Shown here piece after piece: positions 25,521 through 38,910 of a DNA stretch of 64,000 nucleotides. The position numbers and the translations under genes are program-made. Position 1 is the stretch's first letter. Every line of letters starts with the position of its first letter. This stretch comes from Montifringilla adamsi (Eukaryota > Chordata > Aves > Passeriformes > Passeridae), in the NCBI GenBank assembly GCA_017590115.1, contig JAGGNK010012892.1, positions 3,512,351-3,576,350 on the forward strand. The letters run 5' to 3'. Below the pieces are notes generated by a model. That model was not told where the DNA came from. It saw nothing but the letters and a program-made list of their open reading frames with translations, and ran no database searches.

Positions 25521-27177
25521 AAAAGGAAATGTAACAGACCTGCTGTGATTATCTAAACCAAGAGAACTCTATGATATACAGGCAGATCAGCTTTAGTACA
25601 GCTAAAGTGTCAGCATAGGCTTGCAGCCATTTTATCAACCATTTAAATGTGAAGGACAGGATTTGGGTAAGTAAGAAAGACTTCAAGCTGCTTCTTTAAC
25701 ATAACTTTCATGAGAAATTGAAACTAGAATCCTGTTATAATAACTCTATTTTTCTCATTTATGTAATATTTATATAAATGTTTATTTATGGTATCAGTTT
25801 GGGAATCCTATTTTCTGGTATTCTCTACACACCAGACAGCGTACTTTACAAACTCCTGCTTCCTACCAGTGGTAAAACACTACCTTCTTGGTTTCTATTG
25901 CATCTGTTGAATTACTCTCTTGAGAAAAGCCACATAAGTAAGAATAAAGCAGAAGAATGAACCATATTCAGCAGATGTGAGATGAGTCTATCCAGGTTGA
26001 AAGGATTCACTTCAAAGCCTTCAAAAAAATAAAATCTGCCCCATAAGCTAGCGAAGCCTGACCTTAGAAAGCTGATCTTAGCTTAGGAAACATTAAGAAA
26101 GGAAAGGAGAAAGAAGAGAAAAAGAAAACACCAGAACTTTTCAAGACTTCATTTCCCATCTTAGGCATAAGCCCCCAAATGAAGCAGACATATATATTCC
26201 AGTCTGACAAAAGTTACCCTTCCTAAATCAAAGGTTTATTTCCTACTCAGCACTGTTCTTCCTGAGCACCTAAATGACAAGAGCCACTAAATTTCTGGAA
26301 TTTGTTTCCTTGGGCAAGGCTCTTTCAGTCTTTATAGCAATCAGGTACATCCCCAGCAGTCCCTTGATCCATTTTCTGCTGGGGCTCATAATCCCATCTA
26401 TCAAAACCAACCACCTGCACTTGGAAAACAACAGCCCTTGCTTCAGCAGTGGCCTGGCCACTCCTTGTTCTCCTCTACTACAACCAGGAAAAGGGTAATA
26501 TCAGCAGGGCTGCCAAAGACCTGTTGATAATAAACAGTTATTTGCTTCCCACAGAGAGACCATATGCTTTTGATCTGCCTGAGCTGAAGCAGCCCTGTGT
26601 TTCTCTTGCAGCTATTTTGCTGCTTTGAGGGTACTATGATTGTAAGAACATCTGTCAAATGAAGTCATGACACAGGACTGTGTTTTATAGCTAATGTCTT
26701 CAGGAACAAGCAAATTCACATGGCTGAAACTGAGTTAGACATCTAAATATTCCAATTGCTCCATGTTGAGATTAAAATATATTAAAAACCCACCCAAAAT
26801 CAAACACAACGCTTAGGGGTCAAGTCCAAAGCTGTAAACCATGCAGGGCTGGCTGTGGAGGGAGCCACACCTCACCCTCAATGTTCGTATCAGCAGTACC
26901 TACATGAACAACATCCTGCTCCTGAGCTCTGAGCAGAAGCTCCTCAGTCCTGAAAGGTCATAGAGAAGCTCAGATTCATCTTGAGTTTTATCCCATCCAA
27001 TTTGAAAATGCTTTTCTTTAAGGCTAAACCCTCCCAGGGTCACATCTCAGGGAATATTCCTGTATGAAGTTCCCATCTGAAATTTTGCCAAGCTTATTTT
27101 ACAGAAAATATAAGCTTGTTTGGGTTTGTGTCATGAGGAGACAACTGGAAATTCCTGCTCTCATTTTGTTCTTGCAG
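25521..27177. other. AT-rich non-coding stretch
   Basis: No recognisable gene. A 34-base purine tract lies at 26095-26128. The part at about 26840-27060 is a little more GC-rich and may be an old, unidentifiable repeat. Confidence 0.5.
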
Positions 27178-27658
27178 TGCATCTAATAGGGTGCTTGTGG
27201 GATGTACATGTTTCATTTCATTTCATGGCATCAAACCAGACAGACTGTCTCTTAGCTACCCTGCAACTCTCTCTGAATGTCTATTTTTATGTTATCTTGT
27301 ATATTTTACATTTGTTATTAGTTATAGCATACATGTGACACTTCTATTATTCCTTAGTCCATGTAAAGATCAGATAAGTAACTTCATCAACAGCTATAGT
27401 GACTACACCTATCCTCTGATTTACTGGGTACTCCAGTGCTGCCACGTCAGTCTTCCCATCATATATCTAGGCATAAATTTAGCTTTATATAATTTTCCTA
27501 GGCTGAAGAACACCTCGTTCACTCCTTCAAACTGTTCTTCTAAGCCTGATCTCCTCAAGTCACTCCTTCTACTTTGCATCACTTCCCAATTTAATACATT
27601 CAAATGCCTTGATTATTATAAAAGTTTTGTCCTTCAGAAAGTCAGATGGGTTTGGTAA
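27178..27658 (+). other. Long open frame without ATG (probably not coding)
   Basis: A 155-codon frame is open from GTG at 27191 to the stop at 27658, and stays open back to an acceptor-like sequence (pyrimidine-rich run ending ttgcag at 27172-27177). The translation is rich in L, F, Y and S and has no methionine codon after the GTG. The + strand is C/T-rich here, which avoids stop codons and explains both the openness and the hydrophobic composition. No protein family is recognised and no good splice donor follows. Around 27500-27620 the words ctaggctgaagaac and ctcctcaagtc faintly resemble a very old minus-strand CR1. Chance is the leading explanation. Confidence 0.2.
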
Positions 27659-30600
27659 TGTTGTTTTACAAAGTGATGCCAAATCCCAAGGGTTCAAGCT
27701 TGACTTCTTCAAGGGACAAGGTAATGATGTTGAAAATGATTCCATTGTGCCATCTAAGTATTACCCTTATTAATCAATCCTCAAAGCATGTTAGGAATGC
27801 TAAAATCTGCTAATACTTCTTCTTTAATTAACACTACTGAATTCATGTGTTGATTTCAAACTAAAATAAATCCAAAGCTTCTCTAATATTGTGGGATTTT
27901 TCCTGTTTGAAAAATAGTCAGCTTAAAGTAATATTTGCAAATGCACATATTGCTTCATCAAAGATATTATTAATGTCTTTTAAAAGTAAGAGTGATACAT
28001 GACCTCTATGTATGCCCTGCTTGATGTAAGCCTTTCCACTGGCATCTGTGGGCACTAGGTAAATCTCTGGCCATGCTGTAAATGTGCATTAAGCAGAAAT
28101 TAGCACAACTGTTATCTTCCAAAAAGGAGAAACTGATACTCCCTAAACAAGGCAAAAGTCCAGACATAGCATTGGCTTAGTGTCCTTCCCAAGCAAAAAA
28201 CTACCATATTTTCATCACATCAGAAGCGAAGGCCTTTCCTCTGTCATTGTCAGAAATTGATAGATCATTTCAATGGGAGGGGAAAATAATTACAAAAGAA
28301 TTGTCCTCAAATAGAAATTGGGAATATAAAATTTCAGTACAAATGATTAATATTTTGCAAAATAATTAGCAAGTGAATCATCATCTTATCATCAGGTGTG
28401 TCAGGCAGTCTTAATAGTAACCTGTCAAAACAGCAGTAGAAAATAAGTGAAAAATGAGATCATATTGAAGTTGTTCAGCAAAGTCATTATAGTCATCCTA
28501 GAAGCAGGTGCTTGCAATTCCAAGATTTCAACACAGTTAAAAGAAGAGACTACATATGGAAAGAGTCATTCCCTGTGGCATATGATGTCCACAAAAGGAC
28601 AAGTATTTTAATCACACACACAAGTAACAGCAGATCCATGCTGGTTAAAGTACACTTTAAGAGATCTTGAAATTTCTCTCCATGCTTTCAGCATCATACC
28701 CAGATATGATAGACATACCCTGGAAGTGAATATTTGAAGGTGTTCCTCTCCATTTCTCCTCACTATTGAGACTGAAAAAAAGTCTCTCAGTGCCTTGCAA
28801 CTTCAAGAAAACATCATTCCCATTACCACTGTGGAAAGTACTCCAGGGCTCCTGTTTTTTCAGGAAATTTAGGGATCTGAGAATTACAGTATGAAATGTT
28901 CCATGTAAAATCCTTTAGCCCCACAAAGGCAAGAATACCCCTAAGTCAAAGTTCATTACAGGTAATTTTCTGTGGAACTTAGCTCTAGTAGAGGTGAATT
29001 CAATATTGCAATGAAAGTGGAAGGTGTTTTTATTAAAAGGCCAGTCTGGAGTTAACACTTTTTCTTCTGTACCTGTGAACAGCTGTAATTAAGACTACTG
29101 TATTATGTAGCTATATAACTGTACCCACATATGAGAGATATCATCATCCCAGAGACAATAATTGCATCCATATGTATATGTAGCTGCAATCTTACAGTCA
29201 AATTGTGGCCCGCCTAAAATTCAGCCCTGGTGAAAATGCAGCAGGCAGCTGCCTTCCCTGCTGTGAAAATATTCCTGACCAAAAAGATTCTGTCAAAAAG
29301 AAATTATTGTTATGTAAGAATTACTAAAGTCTTCGAGCAGCACCCTGGGGAGGCCACAGGACACAGTGCTGCATTTAAAGTAATTCCTACATAAATACAT
29401 CATCTATTAGAAACAATTAGAAATCTGTCATTAGTCACACCAGAGGTGTTCTTGATTCCTGGCTATTGGTTAATGGCTTCAAAGTAGAACACCTTCTACA
29501 GCTCCAGGGAGATTATTCCATGCTATATTGGTGCACCCTAAAACAGACCAGTTCCTGTAAAGACGGGTGCATGAAAAAGAACTTTGTGGGCTTTTATACT
29601 TTTAGAGGCCAGGAAAAACTTACATAAGCCTTCCATGTACTAATAAAAGCCCTCTGCAAACTCTGCTACCAGGTTTCCCATTCTCTTCTTAAAAGGACAA
29701 TTTCTCCCAGCCAAAATAAATGATAAAAAATACAACACGTATTTGGACATGTGAATATTATTACCGAAAACATACAACTGAATAAGTTTGTTTGTCAATG
29801 AGTTTGTGATTTTTTCTACCATTTTCACATTGCTTTAGGCTGATTATCAAAGTATACATGCACAAGGATGTTTGTTTCCTTTTCCAGGTTTTCCACCTGC
29901 CAAACAAGTGGATTTTGCAAGGGAACAAGCAAAGTTTGTTACTTCTGTGCCACCACTCAGGGCCTAACTATATGAATGCAACAGCACTTCTGATTCTTCA
30001 GGACTAAGACTAATGTTCCTCTTTTTTTCTCTAGACTCTAAAATATACCTTTTACACAAAGAAATCAGCCCACAGTGAAACGTGGTAAGCAATTGCTGAT
30101 TTGGAAAACAGCCGCTCGAAATGACTCTGCTGCTACCCACTGGCTGAGTCATTGAGGTGGGCGACTCAATGGAATTTTGAAAACACGGATTGTGTTGTGG
30201 GCTTGCCATGAACATTTATTTTCCTGCTTTTATGAAATTAGGACAGATTTCGGGAACAAAATGTCTCACCATGTCTAGGAGAAAAAAGAGAAAGTGAGAG
30301 AAATCCACAAGTCTTGTAAGAAAGATTTGTGACAAGAAAAAATTTGAATCTGAAAAAGAAAGTACCCCCTTAGATAGTAACATAATAATAATGTTTATGG
30401 TAAGGCATTACAAATGAAGCAATATTTCCTGAAACAACTAAATAAGAAGAAACAAGAAAAGGTAATGTGTGAAAGGTGTGGGGAAAGTAGTAACAGTACC
30501 TGCTTATTTACCTAATTCTGCTGCAATTTTTAAAAGGAATTTGAAGTGAAGGAATATCTCCATCTCTTATTTGAGTGCTCCTATGCATGTGCTCATACAC

Positions 30601-33277
30601 TTTTTACAGAGATATTCAGTATGCTTCCAATTTTAAAGAAAAAGATTAAATCTGATTGAAAATATCTGCAGGAAAGGAAAAAAATGGCTGGATTTCTGAT
30701 TTAATTGAATATAAAAATGCATTTTTATCTTTTTTCAGAAATTCTGCAGTTTTCCACCAACAGGGTTTGGTTTCAAACCAATACAATAGATCAAATATCA
30801 ACTACACAAATACGTAAGCAACTGTAACGTAAAATGTTATTTCTGATTTCCTTTTCAAGTATCTGATATGTTTGATCAGAATGTTGCCTTCATGGAGTCT
30901 ATGTTTGTTGACTATGTATCTAGTAGGTGATGATTTGCCCAAGCTTCTGAAGAATAAAAGCAAAAAATGTTGTTTCAGCTAAATTCTTAGATAAACACAT
31001 AATGATGGAACCGATTCCCTAAAGAATTCACTTTTGCCCTTGACATTATGATTCAGGTTACCTCAGCCCAGCCATATTGAGGGCAAAGCGAATCTATGAC
31101 CCTTTTGTGAGATGCTGTAATAATTACTGATATGATGGTATTTTATCCTCGCAAGACTTAATTTGCACCTCAGTCTTTCTCGATAGTAGATACTACAAAT
31201 CTAGGAAACACACACCAGATTTTTCCCAACAAATAATGGGATATATCACCCACTTCTGTGAAAGAAAAAGAAAAAGAAAAGAAAGTCTGAAAATAAAAAC
31301 ACTGTCAGCTATATGCTGGATAGTATCCAAGGAAACTATATCAAGCTCTTTGTGTGAGTAAGGAAAAAGTCATGCATTAAGGGTCTGGTTTCTTTCATCA
31401 TTCCCCACTATTACCCATCTAACAGCAGATCCACACACAAGCACCTGACTCACAATTAGGAGACAATACAGCTGTGTTTGGAATGGGGCTGAGAATCAAA
31501 CATAATGGTCACTAGCAGAGATCACAACTATGTGACAATTACTGAGATCTAGCTCATTTCTCATGTTGTATGTCCCAAAGCTGATTTACCAAGGATTTCA
31601 GACAATAAAAATACAGAACTGGTTTTGTACACTGTTCATAACTTGGGAATTTAAGGCAAGAGATAACACAAAAGATGGAGGTGTCAAAGCTGGGGTCTCT
31701 CACTTCACAGACATTGGATGATATCAAGGTGAAAGAGTTATTTATTTAATTTGGAGGTGTTGATTTAGGTTTTCTTAATGTATTTCCATGCAGCTGCATA
31801 ACACCTGAAAAAATCTGAAGTTCAAAAGACTGTCAGTTTTATACTAGTGTTGTATTTTGTCACATTGTCAATCTGCAAGTATATTGTAATTGTCAAAATG
31901 ACATTGTTGAACCTGCCATGTGACACAATAACCTTGGGTTTTGCATATGCTGCTGTCAGTTCAGGAGTGAAGCAGCTGAGCTGATCTGGCTTTAATAAAC
32001 TTCCTAAGTTCCCACAATTTACTGTTACTCAGCAGCCAGTCCTGTAGGAAGTAATAATCCAGTGACTGAACCCATTTATCTATGAACCTTCCTGTGACAG
32101 ACCTCATAATTTATATCCATAAGGTGTCCTTCAAAATGGATAAAGATTGATGATTGAACAAGAACCATGCTTTAACAGCCATTGTATTAAAGACTCCCTC
32201 TTTAGGCAAGTCCAGGCTCTGTTCTTAATTAGGCAGAGGGGATCTAAATCCCCCTCAGCACAAGCACTGCACGGGTGCAGGAGCTGGGACACTGAATCAT
32301 GACTGCCGTGGCCAGAGAGCAGCTCATGCGCTGCATATCCTTGGGGACAACCAAACTGCCCAGGAATGATTCCTTGTTTCCCTGAAGTTCTGACTTCCAC
32401 AGGATTTTAAAATATCGTTTGAAACCTACCAACTTAACTTTGGTGAATGGTAAAATCTATTAATTTCTCCCAGATAACCATCATTAAGGGCAAAAATGCT
32501 CTTACTGTACCAATGGTTTCTCAGAGCTGACTGTTTTCGAGGAGTTTATTTTACATCACTGATTTGGAACTAAGGCCATATCCTGGTAGTTAAAAAAGAG
32601 TAAACATTAACTCAATTTTCCATTTCTTTCCTGGGGTCCCAATAATTCTTTGCACTTACAAGATTTGCACTTACTTGCAATTTTTCTACACTTACAAGAT
32701 GGCATGTCTCCCAACACAGTTATTTCCAGGGCCTGAATCACTCAAACACTAGAATGATCTAGTCTGAAAATTCAATATAGAGACTGATTGAGAGTGAATT
32801 GTTTGTAAAAACATCTATCTTATTTTTTCTATCTTATTTTAGACTTTTGCAAGTAAAGGATTGAGAATAATTGTAATTTTTTTAAATTTGCCAGTGGGAC
32901 AATGAATCACAAAGATGAAGCAATTTGCTTGGGCTCATTTCTGACCCATCACCTAAGTATTAGGAATTTAACTTTCAATTCTTGATGAACTAGGCTGTAG
33001 CCTATAAAACTTGACCATGACAGGGGACAGTTTCTTATTCTTGACAACATTTTCTTACCTGTTTTGACAATTTTTTTATATTCAATCTCTCACAACAAAG
33101 TTGGGAAGAATGCATTTTTCCAAATCACGGATGCCTGAGAATTAGCAACATTTCTCTCAGAATGATATTCACAATGTTTGGAATATCTTCAGACTGAGTA
33201 CTGAAAAACACTCCTTTTGGAGCTAGCCTGGAACATTCACTTGAGAGCCCAGAAGCTGTAAAACCACCTGATGGCAT
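27659..33277. other. AT-rich non-coding stretch
   Basis: About 5.6 kb without a recognisable gene or repeat family, and no open frame above about 90 codons. Notable small items are an imperfect hairpin at 29161-29190 (attgca/tgcaat outer arms) and a GAAAA-type purine tract at 31260-31285. The part near 28340-28440 is high-complexity and ATTA-rich and could be regulatory. Confidence 0.55.
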
Positions 33278-33458
33278 TATCACCAAAACCATGCAAATTT
33301 TTTTTTTACACTTTGTTGATGCCCTGTTAAAAAAAAAAAAAAAAAAAAAAAAGGGCCTTGAGCGCTTTTACTTTTTTTTCTGGGAGAATGAGTGACAATA
33401 TCACCAAAACCATGCAAAAAAATTTTTTACACTTTTTTGATGCCCTGTTAAAAAAAAA
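33278..33458 (+). repeat. Direct duplication, 53-bp copies 121 bp apart, with A24 tract
   Basis: Copy 1 (33278-33330) and copy 2 (33399-33451) start with tatcaccaaaaccatgcaaa and end with gatgccctgtta at a constant offset of 121 bp. They differ only in how a 13-base A/T homopolymer pair is divided (A3T10 against A7T6) and by one G/T change. Copy 1 is followed by A24 (33329-33352) and copy 2 by A9 (33450-33458). The sequence between them (33353-33398) is not duplicated elsewhere nearby. The low divergence implies a recent event. Confidence 0.9.
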
Positions 33459-36400
33459 GGCACACTTCACACTTGCAGAGGTGCATGTGTTTCAGTTTTC
33501 ACTTTCTTCTCTTGATCTTCCTTTCTACCTTAAACATTTTAAGTGCATGTGAAAGCAGGCAAGAATAAAACTGGAAGCCCTGGTAGAATTATCAGGCCTT
33601 GCAGTAGAAAGGATGATGGTCAGTTCTTGATTCCTCAAAGCAAATGCTTTGCTGCACACACAAGTCTTGAGCTGGTGAAGTTTCAGTGTGACTCAAGTCC
33701 CTTCTTTCTCCATGGGGTTTCATTAAATGGGTAAAAATATGACTGAAAAATCTAAGTAGCATTAAGCAAGATTCACTGTTCTTTATATGTAGACTCTGGT
33801 ACTTGGGTACAGTGGCATTTCAGCTAAGCTACTAAAGAGCCTACGAGTGTATTTGTATGTATGCACCACATTGGGCACTGAAAAACATCTACAATGCACA
33901 ATACCCTTTCCTCCTCTTTGCTGTGCCAGCTGACTTCTACACAGGTCTCACAGGGAAAGAGGAGAACTGATGGCTCCACTGGCTTCAGAAAGAACTGTCC
34001 TACCTGAAGCACAGCTTCACTGAGAAGCACTCACTTTCATGGTCATCTGCAGGGAAGTAAATTGAATGTTAATGTGACTGATTATAGTCCATGCTTCACT
34101 TAAAAAATGGGGCCAGGTCTCAGTTGGGAGAATTTAATTAAAGCAGCCTTCCAGCAAGATAATTATACACCTTTTTTTTCCACTGGGCCTTTCTAGTCCT
34201 TAAACTTCAGTTAATAATAGCACAATAAACAAAGATTTTTGGCGAACAAGCAACATGGTGAACCTGAAGAGCATCTGGATGGCTTTTCTGACTACTGAAG
34301 CTTTCAAAACCTGAAATCAACTTTACTGTTAGATTCATTTCTCATATTGAAAATGAGTTCTACTCCTGGCTGAACTATTAAATACCACCAATACAATAAC
34401 TGCTTGCTCTTCTGACACTTTCACCCACCGGCCTGATTATTTATTTATCTTTTTGACAAAGGATGTAAGTAGAATTACTGTAATTTACCAAGGAAAAAAC
34501 AACTGCATGAAAATCAAGGAAGAAGGAAGACTAGTCTTTAATAGGGACAGATATATTTGGGGTTTTCCATTTTCAATCAACATTCTAGGCTATATATTAC
34601 TTATCCTTGAATTTTGGATATGTAACCTGAAATATTTTGACTTATTGGGGGTTCAAAGTTGGTGGGATATGTTTGCGTGTAAAATACTAGGGTTGCTTAC
34701 TCTCTTAGTAGAGGATTTTATTACTCACCTAATAAAAGTTACATGTGTCACCACCTCACTTAGACACTAAAATTTCACTAGAGTTTTTTTTTTTCAATTA
34801 GGAAAAACAAACAGAAAATTATATCTGTATGTATATTAATAGGGTAATAATTAGGATTTTTTTCTTTTGTGCATCAGATACCTTATGGAATCGATTCCTA
34901 ATTCATTAAGATGGTTTTGGGAAGGCATAACTAGTCCAGATGCCACAGAGAGATATATATCTAATCTAATTTCACAGATGTGAGTTCCAAAATATGTCTT
35001 AAGAGAATAAATTTCATAATGCCCTTGAGCACAAGATGGTTATTGTCAGAATTATCTCCTATACCAGAGAAAGACCAATAATGACAGAGTGATTTAAGAC
35101 TTGCCTTTATCAGACATGAAGATATACAAATTAGGATTGGCTGGATCTCTAATAAATAAATTATTGCTTGGGGCAATCAACCTTCAATCATCCATACGAT
35201 CATGAGCATTTCATTTAAACTAAAAAACAACATAGAAGTTCCTCAGGGAAAAGATTGCTTTGTGGCTGGGCTGCAAACTGTAATGATACCGCAGATAAAA
35301 CTCACATTTTTCTCTAGTACAGTCATTACTTACCATTTGAGGGAGAAAACCCCACAATGTGTCTGTCCTGTCATCTCCCCAGACTGCTTGGATTCCCATT
35401 TTTCTGCCGCATTGTTTTAATGGAGCTCTCATCAACAACAACCATCACAGACCTCACCTTGTGAACTATTCCTCTTTCAACTTTTTATGGATGTTTGTGA
35501 GCCTAGTGATATGTGAGGACAACTAAGGGCCACCACATAGTTGAGAGGAAAAAAGTACAAAATAAGACAACTTAGACTACTGCACTAACACAGAACTACT
35601 TGCAAAAGCACAGAAATAATAGCAGGGTGTGGATCCAACTTGGTGCATCCTGCATTCAACAGCCTGCCTTCTTTCTCTTTTCAATCAGATACCACATCTG
35701 CATCAGGAAATGGTGTTGAAATAATCTTCAGATACATTATGTGTCACAACGCAATGTTTCTCTTGAAACGCACAATTTCCTTATCAAAAAGAATAAAAAT
35801 CCTCACTCATTTACAGGAAGTATATTATAAAATCTTATTTGATGGGCATTGTTCTATAAACTAGAAATTACCGCTGTTTAAATGACTTTAAAAATATCAA
35901 AAATAAGACTGTAGTATATGTTAGCCTTACATAAATAGTATTTCTGTTCTTTGTGACACATGAAGGCGATGAAAGAAAAAAATTATTCATTTTCTAGGCA
36001 TTCCCAGTTTTCTTCCTACCACAATGAGCCACAGCACATATTTTTCTAATAGGGAACACAGGGTGATTCGTAACAAAGCTGTTAGGTTTGGAACCCATTA
36101 TCCTCATTTTTCTGTGCTGGCTTATAAAAATTTAGCTGTCACTAACCTGGGAATACGTAGCAAATATGTCAACAAAGTTTAGCATGTTGCAAGACAGGCT
36201 GGGACACTACAGGCTCTTTTAGCACAAATCACAGGAGACACAAAACACTGGAAATATTGGAAATCGCTTTTCTTGTTATTTAAAATTTTAAGTGAATTTT
36301 CATTTCCTTAAAATTTGTAGATACCCTAAGTTAACAGAATGGTATTCAGGATTTTTCATGCCTCAGGATGAAACAACAGTAGATTCACTGCTATTTTGAA

Positions 36401-37189
36401 CCACATATTTTAATATTCCTTACACTGACGTTCTTTACACTACAATTCAGTGGGCAGGACCACTCAGGAACACAAAGGATAAATTTATATGTATAATTAT
36501 TTCTAAATCTTGTTGAGTCTTTCACTGATTAGATAAAATTTTTGTCCTCGTTAATTGTACCTTGAAATTGCAAGGTAAAAAATCATAGATGAGTATGACC
36601 TTACAAGAGGACACTCACCATGGGCTGTACATATTCTAAGTGGAACCTATTAACAGCTTGGTAAGGGCAAACAATAATCATCAATGCATTGCCAGGGGAA
36701 TGATTTAATGGGGTTGCTATCAACATTAAAGCAGAAAAATTTTAAGAGCATTTAAAAAAAATATATGAACACCAAAGTAGTGCTTATTGATATACATGCC
36801 TTTTATAAAATTAAATCAATAATATTCATGATAAAAATACAGCTTTATAAAATATGCAGTAACAGTTAAAATAGCTTGCAAAAGCAAATTTTATTGACAG
36901 TCAGTAAAAATTACTGGTCAATCTGGTAAATAACTTTTCCATCCTTGCACCAAGTAAAGAATAGATTATATATTTCCTGAGGAGATTTTTCTCTCAGGCC
37001 AAAAATAGAGTAATGAGAGTTTGGGATTCACTATTTTGAAACAGACACTCCTAAGCAGAGAGAGTTTCATGAAAGGCAAATGAAATAGTAAAATAATCTA
37101 AAAGCATACTAGATTAGAACATCAAGAAACCTCAGAGCTGTTTAGGACCACACAGCTGAGGCTTGTGAAAATCATTTTGTTCTTGTAGA
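33459..37189. other. AT-rich non-coding stretch
   Basis: No gene recognised. A 105-codon frame at 34453-34770 is hydrophobic with no family signature. A perfect 12-bp palindrome ggaatcgattcc lies at 34887-34898. About 36.2-37.1 kb is especially AT-rich. Confidence 0.5.
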
Positions 37190-37480
37190 CGGAGCATGAG
37201 TATAGCTATTCTTTCAGCATGATTACATAATTATCATCATTGTTTTTTTTTTTTTACTATGGTCATTTTTCTTGTTCTTTGACAGATGTGAGAGCCTTAG
37301 TGCTCCATAAACTCAAATGTATTTATCTTTGCTGCGTCAGTTGTACTGTAGATCATTTTATTTAAATAATGAGCCATGCTTTAAATCTGATGTGTTTCTA
37401 CATTGCCTATGAGTCAGCCATTCTGATTTAGACATTTCCCCCGGCACTTTCATAGCTATCAGCCTCTTCCAGAGGGACAC
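37190..37480. promoter_or_regulatory. Candidate regulatory element with MARE/AP-1-like sites
   Basis: A MARE-like word tgctgcgtcag at 37330-37340 (consensus TGCTGAGTCAGCA) and an AP-1/half-MARE word tgagtcagc at 37410-37418 lie 80 bp apart. The surrounding sequence is high-complexity with ATTA-type words (gattacataattatcatcatt near 37220). A 13-base T run at 37243-37255 interrupts it. Site names follow known bZIP consensus motifs; activity and conservation are inferred only. Confidence 0.25.
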
Positions 37481-38545
37481 ACACTGCCCACAGCAACCTT
37501 ATCTTCTGATCTTGACAACCACAGCATACTTCTCTAACTTCTTCACACCTTCCTCATTCCAGTGAAAGCTGTTCCCTGTTGCACCAGCCTCTCCCAACCT
37601 AGCTAGAAATTCAGTAAAGGAGGTCTCCTTCTGCGGTTTTTGAAACCTGAGTGACCACAGAATAATTTAGATGGGAAGAAGTCCCTGAAGGAAATCTTGC
37701 TCAGCTCCTCACTTAAGGCAAGGCAGCCTACCAAGGGCAGCAAACAAGAAAAGAAAACCTACAGGACACAGCAGACAAGTTTGAGCATACGCAGAAAATC
37801 ACATACCTCCTGCAATGTTATAAATCCAGTTAAATATAAGTGTCCATGTACTGCTCTTTACTGTGAGAAATGTGCCAGGAGATGCAGTGAGAGTACTTAG
37901 GAGCCATGCATTTGTCTGCCCTTGCAATAAATATTCTCTCTTGAAAGATATTATAAGCTCAGTTTATTGCTATCTTACAGCCTCCATGGCTCCTGCTAAT
38001 CAAGGGCCAGAGATACCCAAACCCTACTGCTTAATATTTTCTCTAAACACTCTGTTAAAGAAAAAAAAGGTGGGGAAAAAATACAATTCAAGAGGTTTAA
38101 TGTATGGTATGTGTTGGTAGCCCTGAAGGCAAAGGTTTATTTTCATCTCCTCATAGCACTTTTGGAAAAGTCTCACAGAAGTGCTTCTGTGTAAGACTTT
38201 CCTGTTCCCCTCCAAAGTCCAGTCCTGTTGATCACGGCTGGATGCCTCCCATATGGACTATCAACTCTTCCCCTTGGAGCACGTTTGCATAGACATCCCT
38301 CAGCCCTTGGGGCTCCACAACCTTTTCAAAAATCACTCCCATGGCTTTCACATGTGCCATTAGAGCAGAAACAAAATCCCCACGCTACAAAAGTTTGAAG
38401 GCTTAAAACCTTTCAAGGTGACTAATACCCAGGCTTCACTACCCACAGAGAAAGTCTTCGCTTGAAAATTGCAGCCGAATTAAGCACACCCAGTTTAGAA
38501 GCAATTAAAACAAAAAAATCTCAGAAATCATATGAGAAATACCTC
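37481..38545. other. AT-rich non-coding stretch flanking the CpG island
   Basis: No gene recognised. Short frames only. GC rises gradually toward 38.5 kb. Confidence 0.5.
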
Positions 38546-38910
38546 ACGGGCTGCACTTCACAAACTATTTCTCCTGACAGGGTGGATCAGGCCGGAGCAG
38601 CACCTGGTTTTTCGCTCCTTCCCGCTGGCTGCTTTTCCCGCCCAAGTGGCCCCTCAGCCCGCCATGGCGCACAGGCCTCACTGCCTGGCTCTCCTCAGGC
38701 GCCCGGTCCTGCTCCCCGACCCTTCCAGCTCCGTGTGCCCACAGACTCCATCGCTTTCCCACCTCTTTGTCCTCGCTCCAGCGTTCTCCAGGAGCACAGT
38801 GCCAGGACTGCACTCAGATTTCCTAGATTGTCCTCCCCAGTGTTTCTGCAGACGGGAGTAGCGGCCGCTGTCCTGAGCTCGGCCCTGAGCTGCCCCCTGC
38901 CCGCGGCTGC
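38546..38910. promoter_or_regulatory. Isolated CpG-island-like segment
   Basis: Counting 38581-38906 gives 131 C and 83 G in 326 bp (about 66% GC) and 19 CpGs, an observed/expected ratio near 0.57, with one further CpG at 38547. It contains a NotI site (38861-38868) and a SacII site (38901-38906), both rare in AT-rich DNA. No comparable segment exists elsewhere in the window. Such islands usually mark promoters or alternative first exons; orphan islands can also be enhancers or promoters of non-coding RNAs. A 177-codon frame (38462-38995, +) spans it but opens at TTG and has no ATG, so it is probably a by-product of C-rich composition. No clear TATA box or convincing first-exon donor is visible. 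A weak minus-strand donor-like gtgagg lies at 38543-38548. Confidence 0.6.

Noticed and set aside
27500..27620. Old minus-strand CR1 fragment
   Set aside because: Only two short words resemble CR1, too little to call without a profile search.
32905..32960. MIR-like SINE remnant
   Set aside because: A faint resemblance to the MIR core over a few words, not distinguishable from chance.
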